From the NCBI RefSeq assembly GCF_001905345.1, contig NZ_LFBV01000010.1, positions 348,224 through 412,223 on the forward strand: a DNA stretch of 64,000 nucleotides, written 5' to 3'. The notes beneath the pieces were generated by a model. The model was given only the letters and a program-made list of their open reading frames with translations. It had not been told where the DNA came from and did no database searches. Of this stretch, positions 30,817-39,404 are shown in pieces. Position numbers and translations under genes: made by a program. Numbering within the stretch: position 1 is the first letter of the stretch; each line of letters begins with the position of its first letter. Source of the DNA: Streptomyces uncialis. GTDB lineage: Bacteria > Actinomycetota > Actinomycetes > Streptomycetales > Streptomycetaceae.

Positions 30817-31443
30817 TCAGTCGCCGCGGTACAGGTCGCGCTTGTCGATGTAGCGCACCACGCCGTCGGGCACCAGGTACCAGACGGGGGCTCCCGCCGA
30901 GACTCTCGCGCGGCAGTCGGTGGACGAGATGGCGAGTGCCGGGACCTCCACGAGGGAGACACCGCCCTCGGGGAGTCCGGGGTCGGTGAGGGGGTGGCCC
31001 GGCCGGGTGACCCCGACGAAGTGTGCCAGGGAGAACAGCTCTTCCGTGTACCGCCAGGTCAGGATCTGGCCGAGGGCGTCGGCGCCCGTGATGAAGAAGA
31101 GGTCCGTGTCCGGGTTGAGCGCGCGCAGATCACGCAGCGTGTCGGTGGTGTAGGTGGGGCCGCCGCGGTCGATGTCGATCCGGCTCACGGAGAACTGGGG
31201 GTTCTCCGCGGTGGCGATGACCGTCATCAGATAGCGGTCCTCGGCGGGCGACACGCGCGTGTCGCTCTTCTGCCAGGGCTGCCCGGTCGGCACGAACACG
31301 ACCTCGTCGAGATGGAACTGCGCGGCGACCTCGCTCGCCGCCACGAGGTGCCCGTGGTGGATCGGGTCGAACGTTCCGCCCATGACGCCGAGGCGGCGCT
31401 TGCCGCTGTCCGCCGGGCCGGTAGGCATGTCCTGCTGTCCCAT
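30817..31443 (-). CDS. nadD: Nicotinate-nucleotide adenylyltransferase
   Basis: A 208-residue nucleotidyltransferase, normal length. The ATP-binding motif is [20 protein letters not shown] (about 19-38) with the HxGH signature, and the C-terminal [10 protein letters not shown] replaces the family's ISSTxIR. It forms nicotinate adenine dinucleotide from NaMN and ATP in NAD synthesis. The ATG at 31443 has TAGGG upstream; an internal ATG at 31428 is possible. It is followed by the LCP gene with a 16-base gap and preceded by a small membrane-protein gene. Confidence 0.95.
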   Translation of the reverse strand: MGQQDMPTGPADSGKRRLGVMGGTFDPIHHGHLVAASEVAAQFHLDEVVFVPTGQPWQKSDTRVSPAEDRYLMTVIATAENPQFSVSRIDIDRGGPTYTTDTLRDLRALNPDTDLFFITGADALGQILTWRYTEELFSLAHFVGVTRPGHPLTDPGLPEGGVSLVEVPALAISSTDCRARVSAGAPVWYLVPDGVVRYIDKRDLYRGD

Positions 31444-31552
31444 GCGTGCAGACCCTACCGGCCCGTACCGCGGGACCGGACGCCGGAGGGATTCCGTCAC
31501 GTTCGGCGGGCGCGGTGGCTCAGCGGGCCGGTGATCCGCCTGCGTACGAAGG

Positions 31553-31711
31553 TCAGCGGTCCCGGTTGAAGCGGGTGGTGATCCAGAGCAGCAGGAGCAG
31601 GGCGAGAAGGGCGCCACCACCCGTGACGAACGGGTTGATGCTCGCGTGGGGGCCGTGGTGCCCGCCCTCGGCGAGGGTGACGAGCTGGGCCGCGTTGCTG
31701 TGCAGAGTCAT
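31553..31711 (-). CDS. 52-residue single-pass membrane protein
   Basis: A short frame, [20 protein letters not shown] at the start, then [19 protein letters not shown] and [13 protein letters not shown] to the stop. It has one strong membrane helix (about 31-46) with a positively charged end, so the C-terminus is probably inside. I believe near-identical peptides sit next to nadD in many Streptomyces, which argues it is real, but I cannot test conservation here. It lies 109 bases upstream of nadD on the same strand. Function unknown. The gap to the next gene (31712-32053) shows nothing recognisable. Confidence 0.7.
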   Translation of the reverse strand: MTLHSNAAQLVTLAEGGHHGPHASINPFVTGGGALLALLLLLWITTRFNRDR

Positions 31712-32053
31712 CTTCGGGAGGACCAATCCGGAGTGGGAACGGGCTGGAGACAGGAAGCCTCTGAGGCCATCGTAAGCGTGAGGTAAAGCGGATTCGCGGG
31801 AGGGCCGTGGTTACGGGGACCCGGGTCGCCGCGGCGGCGGTCACGCCCCGTCACCCGGGGAGTCCCGACCGGACCCCGGGCAACGGCACGGCGCTGTTCG
31901 GCGTCCCTCTCCACGACCGCGCCCCGCGCCCCGCGGCGAGCCGTCCGTGACGAGCCGTCGCCACGAGCCGTCCGGGCGGAACGGCGCGGCACGGGAACCG
32001 AAGCGGACGGCCACCCGTTCAACCGGACGACAACGCGAGACATGGGGGGCGTC

Positions 32054-33208
32054 ATGAGCGACGACAACACCAACGGCACACCGCGGCCGACGGGCGAGGA
32101 CACCGGCGCGGAGAATCTGCCCGGCAGGCGGCGCAGGCGTTTCCCCGGTATCTCCTCGCGGGCGTACGAGCATCCGGCCGACCGCTCGGCGCTGGTGGCG
32201 CTGCGCAAGCTCAGCGGTTTCGACACGGTGTTCAAGGCGCTGAGCGGGCTGCTTCCCGAGCGGAGCCTTCGGCTGCTGTTCCTCTCGGACTCGGTGCGGG
32301 TCTCCGACGCCCAGTTCGCCCATCTCAACGACATGCTGCGGGACGCGTGTTACATCCTGGACCTGGAGAAGGTCCCCGCGATGTACGTCAGTCAGAATCC
32401 CCAGCCGAACGCGATGTGCATCGGTCTCGACGAGCCGATCATCGTCGTCACCACCGGTCTGATCGAGCTGCTGGACGAGGAGGAGATGCGGGCCGTCGTC
32501 GGCCATGAGGTCGGGCACGCCCTGTCGGGGCACGCGGTGTACCGCACGGTCCTGCTGTTCCTGACGAATCTGGCGCTGCGGGTGGCGTGGATACCGCTCG
32601 GCAATGTCGCGATCATGGCGATCGTGACGGCGCTGCGCGAGTGGTTCCGCAAGTCGGAGCTGTCGGCCGACCGCGCGGGGCTCCTGGTGGGCCAGGACCT
32701 CCAGGCGTCGATGCGGGGCCTGATGAAGATGGCGGGCGGCAACCACCTCCATGAGATGAACGTCGACGCGTTCCTCAAGCAGGCCGAGGAGTACGAGCAG
32801 GGCGGCGATCTGCGGGACTCCGTCCTGAAGATCCTGAACGTGCTCCCGCGTACGCACCCCTTCACCACGGTGCGGGCGGCCGAGCTCAAGAAGTGGGCCG
32901 AGTCCCGTGACCACCAGCGGCTCATGGACGGTCACTACCCGCGGCGCGACGAGGACAAGGACACCTCCGTGACGGACTCGTTCCGTCAGTCGGCCTCGGC
33001 GTACGCCAGTGATGTCCGTGATTCCAAGGACCCGCTGATGAAGCTGGTGACCGACATAGCGGGCGGCGCGGGCGACCTCGGCGGCCGGGTGCGCAGCAGG
33101 TTCGGCGGCTCCGGCAAGAGCTCGGGCGGCTCCGGCAGAGGTGCGGACGCCTCCGGCGAGGAGAGCGGCGGGAGCGGCGAGGCCAAGGGCGGCCCCTCCG
33201 CGACCTGA
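32054..33208 (+). CDS. M48 family zinc metalloprotease
   Basis: A 384-residue protease. The zinc motif VVGHEVGHALSGH lies near 149-161, and the third-ligand motif SELSADRAGLL near 200-210. Hydrophobic segments (VLLFLTNLALRVAWIPLGNV, about 165-184, extending to AIMAIVTAL) flank the active site, as in HtpX/Ste24-type membrane proteases. The C-terminus (about 345-384) is Gly/Ser-rich and disordered. The second ATG (32054) is preferred because GGGGG sits six bases upstream; the first ATG is at 32042. Likely a membrane protein quality-control protease. It is the only + strand gene between nadD and the teichoic-acid cluster. Confidence 0.9.
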   Translation: MSDDNTNGTPRPTGEDTGAENLPGRRRRRFPGISSRAYEHPADRSALVALRKLSGFDTVFKALSGLLPERSLRLLFLSDSVRVSDAQFAHLNDMLRDACYILDLEKVPAMYVSQNPQPNAMCIGLDEPIIVVTTGLIELLDEEEMRAVVGHEVGHALSGHAVYRTVLLFLTNLALRVAWIPLGNVAIMAIVTALREWFRKSELSADRAGLLVGQDLQASMRGLMKMAGGNHLHEMNVDAFLKQAEEYEQGGDLRDSVLKILNVLPRTHPFTTVRAAELKKWAESRDHQRLMDGHYPRRDEDKDTSVTDSFRQSASAYASDVRDSKDPLMKLVTDIAGGAGDLGGRVRSRFGGSGKSSGGSGRGADASGEESGGSGEAKGGPSAT

Positions 33209-33334
33209 GCGCCTGGCGTCCCGCGCCGCGGCCTGAGCGCCCCGGGTCCCGCGATCCGCGCCCGCCGAGCCCGCCGAGCCGGACACTCCGGTGCCCCGAC
33301 GAGCCCGGTGCCCCGTGGAACCTCACCGCGGGAC

Positions 33335-34405
33335 TCAGTCGCGGGGCGGATCCGGCTGGGCCTTCGAGGAGAGCGTCCCGCACAGACTCGTCGGGGTGCC
33401 CGTGGCGTAGGGGTCGGTCCCCGGGGGCGTCCCGGCCCCGGGGACCTGCCCCGCGAGCAGTGGCCGCAGATGCCTCGCCCAGTCGGCCGCGCAGGCCAGC
33501 GGCCCGGCCTGCGCGTAGGACATCACCAGCTCGGTCTGATGCCGCCGCAGATCGTCCCGGTCGAACCGGAACAGCAGCTCGCGGCGGACCGTGAACAGCG
33601 ACGCCGGTGCCGAGGGTCCGCCCCGCGCGGGCCGCAGCGCGTACACGAAGGTGTGGTCGCTGCTGACCTCCAGGGTGTCCGGCCCGGTCTCGGCGGCCCG
33701 CAGCGTCCCCTGGACATGGACGCGGGGTTCCGCGAGGGCGGCGCGGGCGGGGTCGAACCGCACCAGCCATCCGGTCGCGGCGTGCAGTCCGTCGGTGGCC
33801 GGGCGGGCGAAGCTGCGGTCGAACTGGGTGAGCTGCTCCGGGTCCAGCAGGATGCGTACCGGCCGGACGGCGCGGCCGGTGAGCACGTCCGGGTCGAGGG
33901 AGGACTCCACCAGATAGTCCTTGGCGGTGGTCAGCGCGGTGACGACCTGGCTGTCGGAGAAGTTCGCCGTACGCCGTGCGGCCGGAAGGGTGATGCCCTC
34001 GGCCCCGATCCGGAACTGGGCGGCGGGGCTGTGCGCGTAGAGCCGGGACGGGACGCCCCCGGGCACGGCGGACAGGGGCGCCAGCGGGATGACCGTCATC
34101 CGCAGCGCGCCGGGCGGTCTGACCACCGGGGTGTCGTACGGATGGCGGACACCGAGGTAGACGGCGGTGACGAAGGCCATGGCGATCAGCAGGACGAGGA
34201 GCAGGGCCTGCCGGGGCATACCGCCACGGCGCTGCGGGGCGCGGCGGCGGACGGCGGGCGCGTGCTCGGTGATGCGTTCTTCGGCGGAGAACTCCTGGAG
34301 CCGGGCAGCACGGACGAACGACTCGTCGAAGACGACGGATCGGTACTCGTCCTCGCCGGGGCCGCCCTCGGGTGTCCCCGGCGGTGGGTCTCCTGGCCCG
34401 CCCAT
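33335..34405 (-). CDS. Single-pass membrane protein, paralogue of the 34.5 kb gene
   Basis: A 356-residue protein. The cytoplasmic N-terminus carries DEYRSVVFDESFVRAARLQE and FSAEERI (about 19-45), followed by one membrane helix (QALLLVLLIAMAFVTAVYLG, about 66-85) and a roughly 270-residue extracellular domain with no motif I recognise (TANFSDSQVVTALTTAKDYL, ELLFRFDRDDLRRHQTELVM, two Cys near 311 and 345). The N-terminal motif is shared with the next gene upstream, which ends 100 bases away. Conserved in actinobacteria as far as I recall; function unknown. Confidence 0.75.
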   Translation of the reverse strand: MGGPGDPPPGTPEGGPGEDEYRSVVFDESFVRAARLQEFSAEERITEHAPAVRRRAPQRRGGMPRQALLLVLLIAMAFVTAVYLGVRHPYDTPVVRPPGALRMTVIPLAPLSAVPGGVPSRLYAHSPAAQFRIGAEGITLPAARRTANFSDSQVVTALTTAKDYLVESSLDPDVLTGRAVRPVRILLDPEQLTQFDRSFARPATDGLHAATGWLVRFDPARAALAEPRVHVQGTLRAAETGPDTLEVSSDHTFVYALRPARGGPSAPASLFTVRRELLFRFDRDDLRRHQTELVMSYAQAGPLACAADWARHLRPLLAGQVPGAGTPPGTDPYATGTPTSLCGTLSSKAQPDPPRD

Positions 34406-34505
34406 ACCTTCAGGGTAGGTCTGAAGAGGGCACGGTAAACGCGCTGCCGCGCGACAACTTGCCCCAGGGGTGAGGGCGGCCGGAACCCTACGGTGCCGTG
34501 CGGTG

Positions 34506-35081
34506 TCAGGGGGTGCGGGGCAGTGCCGTCACGGGGGGCCGGGAGTGGTCGGCGGACGTGGCGGGGCCCGTCGGGAGGCTCTTCTCCAGTCCGGTGGAAC
34601 TGGGCCGGGGCACCGGGTCCTGCCGGCTGGAGGAGGCTCCCCGGTAGACCGCGGCGAAGGCGAGGGCGACCATGCCGACGCCCATGACGAGGGCGAGCAG
34701 CCAGGCCACGGGCCGGTGCCAGCGGGCGTGTCCCATGAAGGTGGCGGAGCGGCCGTAGGACTCCTCCAGGATGTCCCGGGCGTACCGGTCGTCGGGGTCG
34801 TAGTCGCGGTGCGGACCGAATCCGTCCTGGTCGGAGCCGTCCGGGTCGTCATGGCGACCCGCGCGTGAGCCCGTGCGGCGGGCCTCCGCCTCGGTCGCCT
34901 CGGCCCGGGCCTCGGCGGCGGCGAGCAGTCGCTCCACCGCGCTGGGCTCGCGGATCTCGGCGGCCCGGATGAAGTCCTCGTCGAGGACCACGGAGGCGAA
35001 CTCCTCGTCCGCACTTCCGTGGTCGCGGTCGTCGGGCTCCTCGCCGCCCGGAAGCGGCCTGCCCCCCACGTCCTCCGGCAC
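34506..35081 (-). CDS. Single-pass membrane protein, shorter paralogue
   Basis: A 191-residue protein with the N-terminal motif DEEFASVVLDEDFIRAAEIR and EPSAVERLLAA (about 25-56), an acidic linker (DDPDGSDQDGFGPHRDYDPD), RDILEESYGRSATFMGHARW, one membrane helix (PVAWLLALVMGVGMVALAFA, about 124-143) and a short external tail. The first motif matches that of the 33.3 kb protein over about 30 residues. The start GTG at 35081 has GGAG two bases upstream, rather close. The proA stop-side gap is about 110 bases. Function unknown. Confidence 0.7.
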   Translation of the reverse strand: MPEDVGGRPLPGGEEPDDRDHGSADEEFASVVLDEDFIRAAEIREPSAVERLLAAAEARAEATEAEARRTGSRAGRHDDPDGSDQDGFGPHRDYDPDDRYARDILEESYGRSATFMGHARWHRPVAWLLALVMGVGMVALAFAAVYRGASSSRQDPVPRPSSTGLEKSLPTGPATSADHSRPPVTALPRTP

Positions 35082-35194
35082 GTCTCCAGAGTAGACCCGG
35101 GGGGTCGTTTTGGGCAGACGGACGGAGGATTCCCGGCCGCCCGTCCCCCGGCGCGGACGGGGCCGTCCGGGGGGGGGTGGACGCCCGGTCGGGG

Positions 35195-36508
35195 TCAGCC
35201 CCGGATGTGCCCGTCGCCCGTGACGATGTACTTGGTGCTGGTGAGCTCGGGGAGGCCCATGGGGCCCCGGGCGTGCAGCTTCTGGGTGGAGATACCGATC
35301 TCGGCGCCGAAGCCGAACTGTCCGCCGTCGGTGAAGCGGGTCGACGCGTTGACGGCGACCGTCGTGGAGTCGACCAGCTGGGTGAAGCGGCGGGCCGCCT
35401 GCTGCGAACCGGTGACGATGGCCTCGGTGTGGCCGGAGGACCACAGCCGGATGTGCTCGACGGCCTTGTCGAGGGAGTCCACGACGGCGGCGGCGATGTC
35501 GTACGAGAGGTACTCGGTGTCCCAGTCCTCGGCGGTGGCCTCCACCACGGTCGCCTTGCTGCCCTCGGCGTACGCCTGGACGCGGGGGTCGGCGTGGACG
35601 GTGACCCCGGCCTCGGCGAGCGCTTCGAGGGCGCGCGGCAGGAAGGCGTCGGCGATGTCCGCGTGGACGAGGAGCGTCTCGGCGGCGTTGCAGACGCTGG
35701 GGCGCTGCGCCTTGGAGTTGATGAGGATGTCGACGGCCATGTCGAGGTCGGCCTGCGCGTCGACGTAGACATGGCAGTTGCCGGTGCCGGTCTCGATGAC
35801 CGGGACGGTGGACTCCTCCACGACCGTACGGATCAGGGAGGCGCCGCCGCGCGGGATGAGCACGTCGACCAGGCCGCGGGCGCGCATCAGCTCCCGGACC
35901 GACTCACGGCTCTCGCCGGGGACGAGCTGGATGGCGTCGGCGGGCAGTCCGGCGCCGCCGACGGCGTCCCGCAGCACCCGGACGAGTGCGCTGTTCGACT
36001 CGTACGCGGAGGACGAGCCGCGCAGCAGGACCGCGTTGCCGGACTTGAGGCAGAGCGCTGCGGCGTCGACGGTGACGTTGGGCCGGGCCTCGTAGATGAT
36101 CCCGACGACGCCGAGGGGGACCCGGACCTGCCGCAGGTCGATGCCGTTGGGCAGGGTGGAGCCGCGGACGACCTCACCGACGGGGTCGGGCAGCGCGACG
36201 ACGTCCCGTACGTCGGAGGCGATGGCGCGGACCCGCTCCGGGGTCAGGGTGAGCCGGTCGACGATGGCCTCGCTGGTGCCCGCCTCGCGTGCCTTGGCGA
36301 TGTCCCGGGCGTTGGCCTCGACGATCTCGCGGGCCCGTACCTCCAGGGCGTCGGCGATCGCCAGCAGCGCGTCGTCCTTGGTGGCCCTGGGCAGCGGCGC
36401 GATGTCGGCGGCGGCGGCGCGGGCACGGTAGGCGGCGCGGGCGACCTCGGACATGTTGTCGTACGGCGAGGGCGCGGAGAGCGGGGGATGCGGCGGCAGC
36501 GACGTCAT
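35195..36508 (-). CDS. proA: Gamma-glutamyl phosphate reductase
   Basis: A 437-residue aldehyde dehydrogenase-superfamily enzyme making glutamate semialdehyde from gamma-glutamyl phosphate with NADPH in proline synthesis. Motifs: [40 protein letters not shown], the catalytic Cys in [15 protein letters not shown], and the C-terminal [20 protein letters not shown]. Start: ATG at 36508 ([11 protein letters not shown]) or internal ATG at 36454 ([11 protein letters not shown]); neither has a strong ribosome-binding site. proB lies upstream on the same strand but is separated by a small gene and a 0.5 kb tandem repeat. Confidence 0.95.
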   Translation of the reverse strand: MTSLPPHPPLSAPSPYDNMSEVARAAYRARAAAADIAPLPRATKDDALLAIADALEVRAREIVEANARDIAKAREAGTSEAIVDRLTLTPERVRAIASDVRDVVALPDPVGEVVRGSTLPNGIDLRQVRVPLGVVGIIYEARPNVTVDAAALCLKSGNAVLLRGSSSAYESNSALVRVLRDAVGGAGLPADAIQLVPGESRESVRELMRARGLVDVLIPRGGASLIRTVVEESTVPVIETGTGNCHVYVDAQADLDMAVDILINSKAQRPSVCNAAETLLVHADIADAFLPRALEALAEAGVTVHADPRVQAYAEGSKATVVEATAEDWDTEYLSYDIAAAVVDSLDKAVEHIRLWSSGHTEAIVTGSQQAARRFTQLVDSTTVAVNASTRFTDGGQFGFGAEIGISTQKLHARGPMGLPELTSTKYIVTGDGHIRG

Positions 36509-36643
36509 GACGGCAGGGTAATGCGCCGCCGCGCGCCCGTCGGCGGTTGTCCCATCCCCCGAGACAGGCGTCCGGAGGATGGAACGGCGCGGGTCGCCGG
36601 TGGTCCCGGGCGGCCCGCCGCGCACCCCGCGCCCGGCGGCGGC

Positions 36644-37111
36644 TCAGTACGGGTGGACCCCGACGGGGGTCGCCGGAGCCGGGCCGTAGCCCGCCGCGAC
36701 GCGCTGGTGGTACGTCTCGCGGTCGATCACCTCAAGGCCGACGATCTCCCACGGCGGCAGCTTCGCGGTCTGCCGGTGCTCGCCCCACAGCCGCAGCGCG
36801 ACGGCGGCGGCGTCGTGCAGGTCACGTGCCTCCTCCCAGTACCGGATCTCCGCGTGGTCACGCGCGTACCGGCTGGTCAGCAGGAAGGGGTGGTCGTGGG
36901 CGAGCTGCTCCAGCCCCCGTCTCACCTCCGCGAGCGGCGCCTCGGCGCCGGAGACGCTGAGCGTCACGTGCCACAGCCGGGCCACCGGCCCCGGGCCCTC
37001 CCCGGCTGTTCCGCCCGCCAGGTTCGTCACCGCGCGCTCCTCCCCCACCGACTGGAGGGTGTGGGAGGCACGGGCGCCACGTGTTGCCGCCCCTTGGCGC
37101 ACTCGTCTCAC
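36644..37111 (-). CDS. Conserved hypothetical protein between proB and proA
   Basis: A 155-residue protein. The N-terminus is basic (VRRVRQGAATRGARA), the core reads RLWHVTLSVSGAEAPLAEVR, then LLTSRYARDHAEIRYWEEA, VALRLWGEHRQTAKLPPWEI and VIDRETYHQRVAAGYG. I see no catalytic motif, membrane segment or signal peptide; the core looks like an alpha/beta ACT- or ferredoxin-like fold, which is a guess. The GTG at 37111 is chosen because GGAGG sits five bases before it. Conserved position beside proA in Streptomyces as far as I recall. Confidence 0.75.
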   Translation of the reverse strand: MRRVRQGAATRGARASHTLQSVGEERAVTNLAGGTAGEGPGPVARLWHVTLSVSGAEAPLAEVRRGLEQLAHDHPFLLTSRYARDHAEIRYWEEARDLHDAAAVALRLWGEHRQTAKLPPWEIVGLEVIDRETYHQRVAAGYGPAPATPVGVHPY

Positions 37112-37194
37112 GACGACCTCCTTCACGCAATGGTCATGCCGCTGGTCCCTGCAACAAAGTTGACAGCCGATCGACTCCGATGGGGCACTTTTAC

Positions 37195-37740
37195 GGAACG
37201 TCCACCTGGTAGGACGTTCGGATGGTGCGGTAAGTGACACCTGGGCCGGGGGTCCGGGGGTCGCCCCCCGGGTGGACGCAGCACGGAACGTCCACCTGGT
37301 AGGACGTTCGGATGGTGCGGTAAGTGACACCCCGGCCGGGGGTCCGGGGGTCGCCCCCCGGTGGACGCAGCACGGAACGTCCACCTGGCAGGACGTTCGG
37401 ATCGTGCGGTAAGTGACACCTGGGCCGGGGGTCCGGGGGTCGCCCCCCGGTGGACGCAGCACGGAACGTCCACCTGGCAGGACGTTCGGATCGTGCGGTA
37501 AGTGACACCTGGGCCGGGGGTCCGGGGGCCGCCCCCCGGACAGACACCGCACGGAACGTCCGCCTGACAGGCCGCGCCCCGGCCAGGATCTCGCGGACCA
37601 ACCCCCGGACGGACACCGCAGGGAGCGTCCAGCTGGCAGGACGTTCGAAGGGTGGGGCGAGTCGCGCGGGCCGGTCCAGGTTCCGGGGGCGTTCCCGGAA
37701 CGGCACCGCGCGACTCGCCCCACCCGGTAGGACGCGCGGA
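37195..37740 (-). repeat. Tandem array of 89-90 bp units with two hairpins per unit
   Basis: Four near-identical units start at 37195, 37285, 37374 and 37463 (90, 89, 89 and 90 bp), then decayed units from 37553 and about 37621. Each unit begins with GAACGTCC, eight spacer bases, GGACGTTC (perfect 8-8-8 inverted repeat), then GATGGTGCGGTAAGTGACAC (or GATCGTG), then a GC hairpin GTCCGGGGG-TCG-CCCCCCGG. The 89/90 alternation breaks any reading frame. It fills the proB-to-small-gene gap (37112-37831) with no gene. It is not CRISPR: there are no unique spacers. Confidence 0.95.
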
Positions 37741-37831
37741 TCGTGCCGTTGGTCACACGTCGGTCCGGGCCTCTTCGGTCACCGGTACCGGCACTGGCGT
37801 TCGGGATGTCCGCCGGACGGGGACCCCTGTC

Positions 37832-39103
37832 TCACGGAGCGAGCAGGACCAGATCGTCGCGGTGGACGACCTCCCGCTCGTACGCGGGCCCGAGGTCCCG
37901 GGCGAGGTCCCGGGTGGAGCGGCCGAGCAGCTGGGGCAGCTCCTTCGCGTCGAAGTTGACGAGGCCGCGGGCGACCGCCCGTCCCGCGGTGTCACGGAGT
38001 TCGACGGGGTCACCCGCCGTGAACTCGCCCTCGACCGCGGCGATCCCGGCGGGCAGCAGCGACTTGCGGCCCTCGACGACCGCCCGTACGGCGCCGTCGT
38101 CCAGGGTGAGGGCACCGCGCGGGGTCGACGCGTGCTGGAGCCACAGGAGCCGGTCGGCGGAGCGGCGGCCGGTGGCGTGGAAGAACGTCCCGGTGTCCCG
38201 TCCGGCGAGGGCGTCCGCCGCGTGGACGGCGGAGGTCAGCACGACGGGAATCCCGGCGGCGGCGGCGATCCGGGCCGCCTCGACCTTGGTGACCATGCCG
38301 CCGGTCCCGACCCCGGCGCGGCCGGTGCTGCCGATCTCCACCCCGTCGAGGTCGGCGGGCCCGCGGATCTCGGCGAGCCGGGAGGTGCCGGGGCGGCTCG
38401 GGTCACCGTCGTACAGACCGTCGATGTCGGAGAGGAGGACGAGCAGGTCGGCGCGGACCAGATGGGCGACCAGGGCCGCCAGCCGGTCGTTGTCGCCGAA
38501 GCGGATCTCGTCGGTGGCGACGGTGTCGTTCTCGTTGACGACGGGCAGCGCCCCCATCGCGAGGAGCTTGTCGAGGGTGCGCGACGCGTTGCGGTGATGG
38601 GCGCGGCGGCTGGTGTCGTCGGTGGTGAGGAGGATCTGGCCGACGCGGATGCCGTACCGGGCGAACGACGCGGTGTACCGGGCCATGAGCAGCCCCTGGC
38701 CGACGCTGGCGGCGGCCTGCTGCCGGGCGAGGTCCTTGGGGCGGCGGCGCAGCCCGAGCGGGGCGAGTCCGGCCGCGATCGCGCCGGAGGACACCAGGAC
38801 GAGTTCTCTCGCCCCGCCGTCGCGGGTCTTGGCGAGGACGTCCACGAGGGCGTCCACCCGGTCCGCGTCGAGTCCGCCCGCCGCGGTGGTGAGCGAGGAC
38901 GACCCGATCTTGACGACGATCCGGTGCGCCTGCCCGACCCCCCGCCGGATGTCCGCGTCCCGCCGGGGGTCCGCGTCCCGCCGGGCGTCCGTACCCTCCC
39001 GGGCGTCCGTGCCCTGACCGGAATCCGTGCCCTCCCGGGTGCCCGTACCGTCCCGGCCGCCCGCGTCCCGCTCCGTTCCCGGCACCCGCCTTGCCCCTGA
39101 CAC
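37832..39103 (-). CDS. proB: Glutamate 5-kinase with a repeat-built N-terminal extension
   Basis: A 423-residue enzyme phosphorylating glutamate for proline synthesis. The amino-acid kinase domain begins HRIVVKIGSSSLTTAAGGLD (about residue 55), with LVLVSSGAIAAGLAPLGLRR, PVVNENDTVATDEIRFGDND and TGGMVTKVEAARIA; a PUA domain ends the protein (about 330-415). The first 50 or so residues are an unusual Arg/Asp/Thr/Gly string made by six in-frame 18-base repeats. No later in-frame start precedes the kinase domain, so the extension is probably translated. The GTG at 39103 has GGGAGG six bases upstream. proA is downstream across a tandem array and one small gene. Confidence 0.93.
   Translation of the reverse strand: MSGARRVPGTERDAGGRDGTGTREGTDSGQGTDAREGTDARRDADPRRDADIRRGVGQAHRIVVKIGSSSLTTAAGGLDADRVDALVDVLAKTRDGGARELVLVSSGAIAAGLAPLGLRRRPKDLARQQAAASVGQGLLMARYTASFARYGIRVGQILLTTDDTSRRAHHRNASRTLDKLLAMGALPVVNENDTVATDEIRFGDNDRLAALVAHLVRADLLVLLSDIDGLYDGDPSRPGTSRLAEIRGPADLDGVEIGSTGRAGVGTGGMVTKVEAARIAAAAGIPVVLTSAVHAADALAGRDTGTFFHATGRRSADRLLWLQHASTPRGALTLDDGAVRAVVEGRKSLLPAGIAAVEGEFTAGDPVELRDTAGRAVARGLVNFDAKELPQLLGRSTRDLARDLGPAYEREVVHRDDLVLLAP
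38952..39059. repeat. Six in-frame 18-bp repeats inside proB
   Basis: Consecutive 18-base units at 38952, 38970, 38988, 39006, 39024 and 39042, such as TCCGCGTCCCGCCGGGGG, encode hexads like ARRDAD, PRRDAD and AREGTD in the ProB N-terminus. Confidence 0.85.
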
Positions 39104-39404
39104 GTGCTTCCTCCCAGCCGCCCCGCACACCGGTCCCGGCACAACGCCGGACGCCGCTTCGCAATCTACGGGAGACCTGTGACGGCCCCCGTGCCGGTCC
39201 GGTGACTGGAACCGTTGCGTCCCTCTCACGGAAATCTCACGGGTGGGTCACTGACCACAGGGAACGATTCCATAGCGTGAACCCGGAAACGAACCCGATA
39301 CCGGCACCCCCGCCCCAGCGTTGACCAGCAAGCCCGACAGCCGCGCCGCGTTCCCCACACGCCCGCGCGGATCTCGCGTTCGAGCTGCTAGGAGAGTCCC
39401 CATC
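39104..39404. other. Divergent intergenic region proB / teichoic-acid gene
   Basis: No gene, hairpin or clear promoter is recognised. Both flanking genes start at its ends with good ribosome-binding sites, so it must hold two divergent promoters. A TTG frame extends the rightward gene back to 39321 without a ribosome-binding site. Confidence 0.5.

Noticed and set aside
37195-37560. CRISPR array
   Set aside because: Units are contiguous and identical along their full 89-90 bases; there are no unique spacers and no cas genes.
37123-37756. Periodic minus strand frames across the tandem array
   Set aside because: The 89/90-base unit alternation breaks frames between units, composition is unlike protein, and both hairpins are maintained instead of codons.
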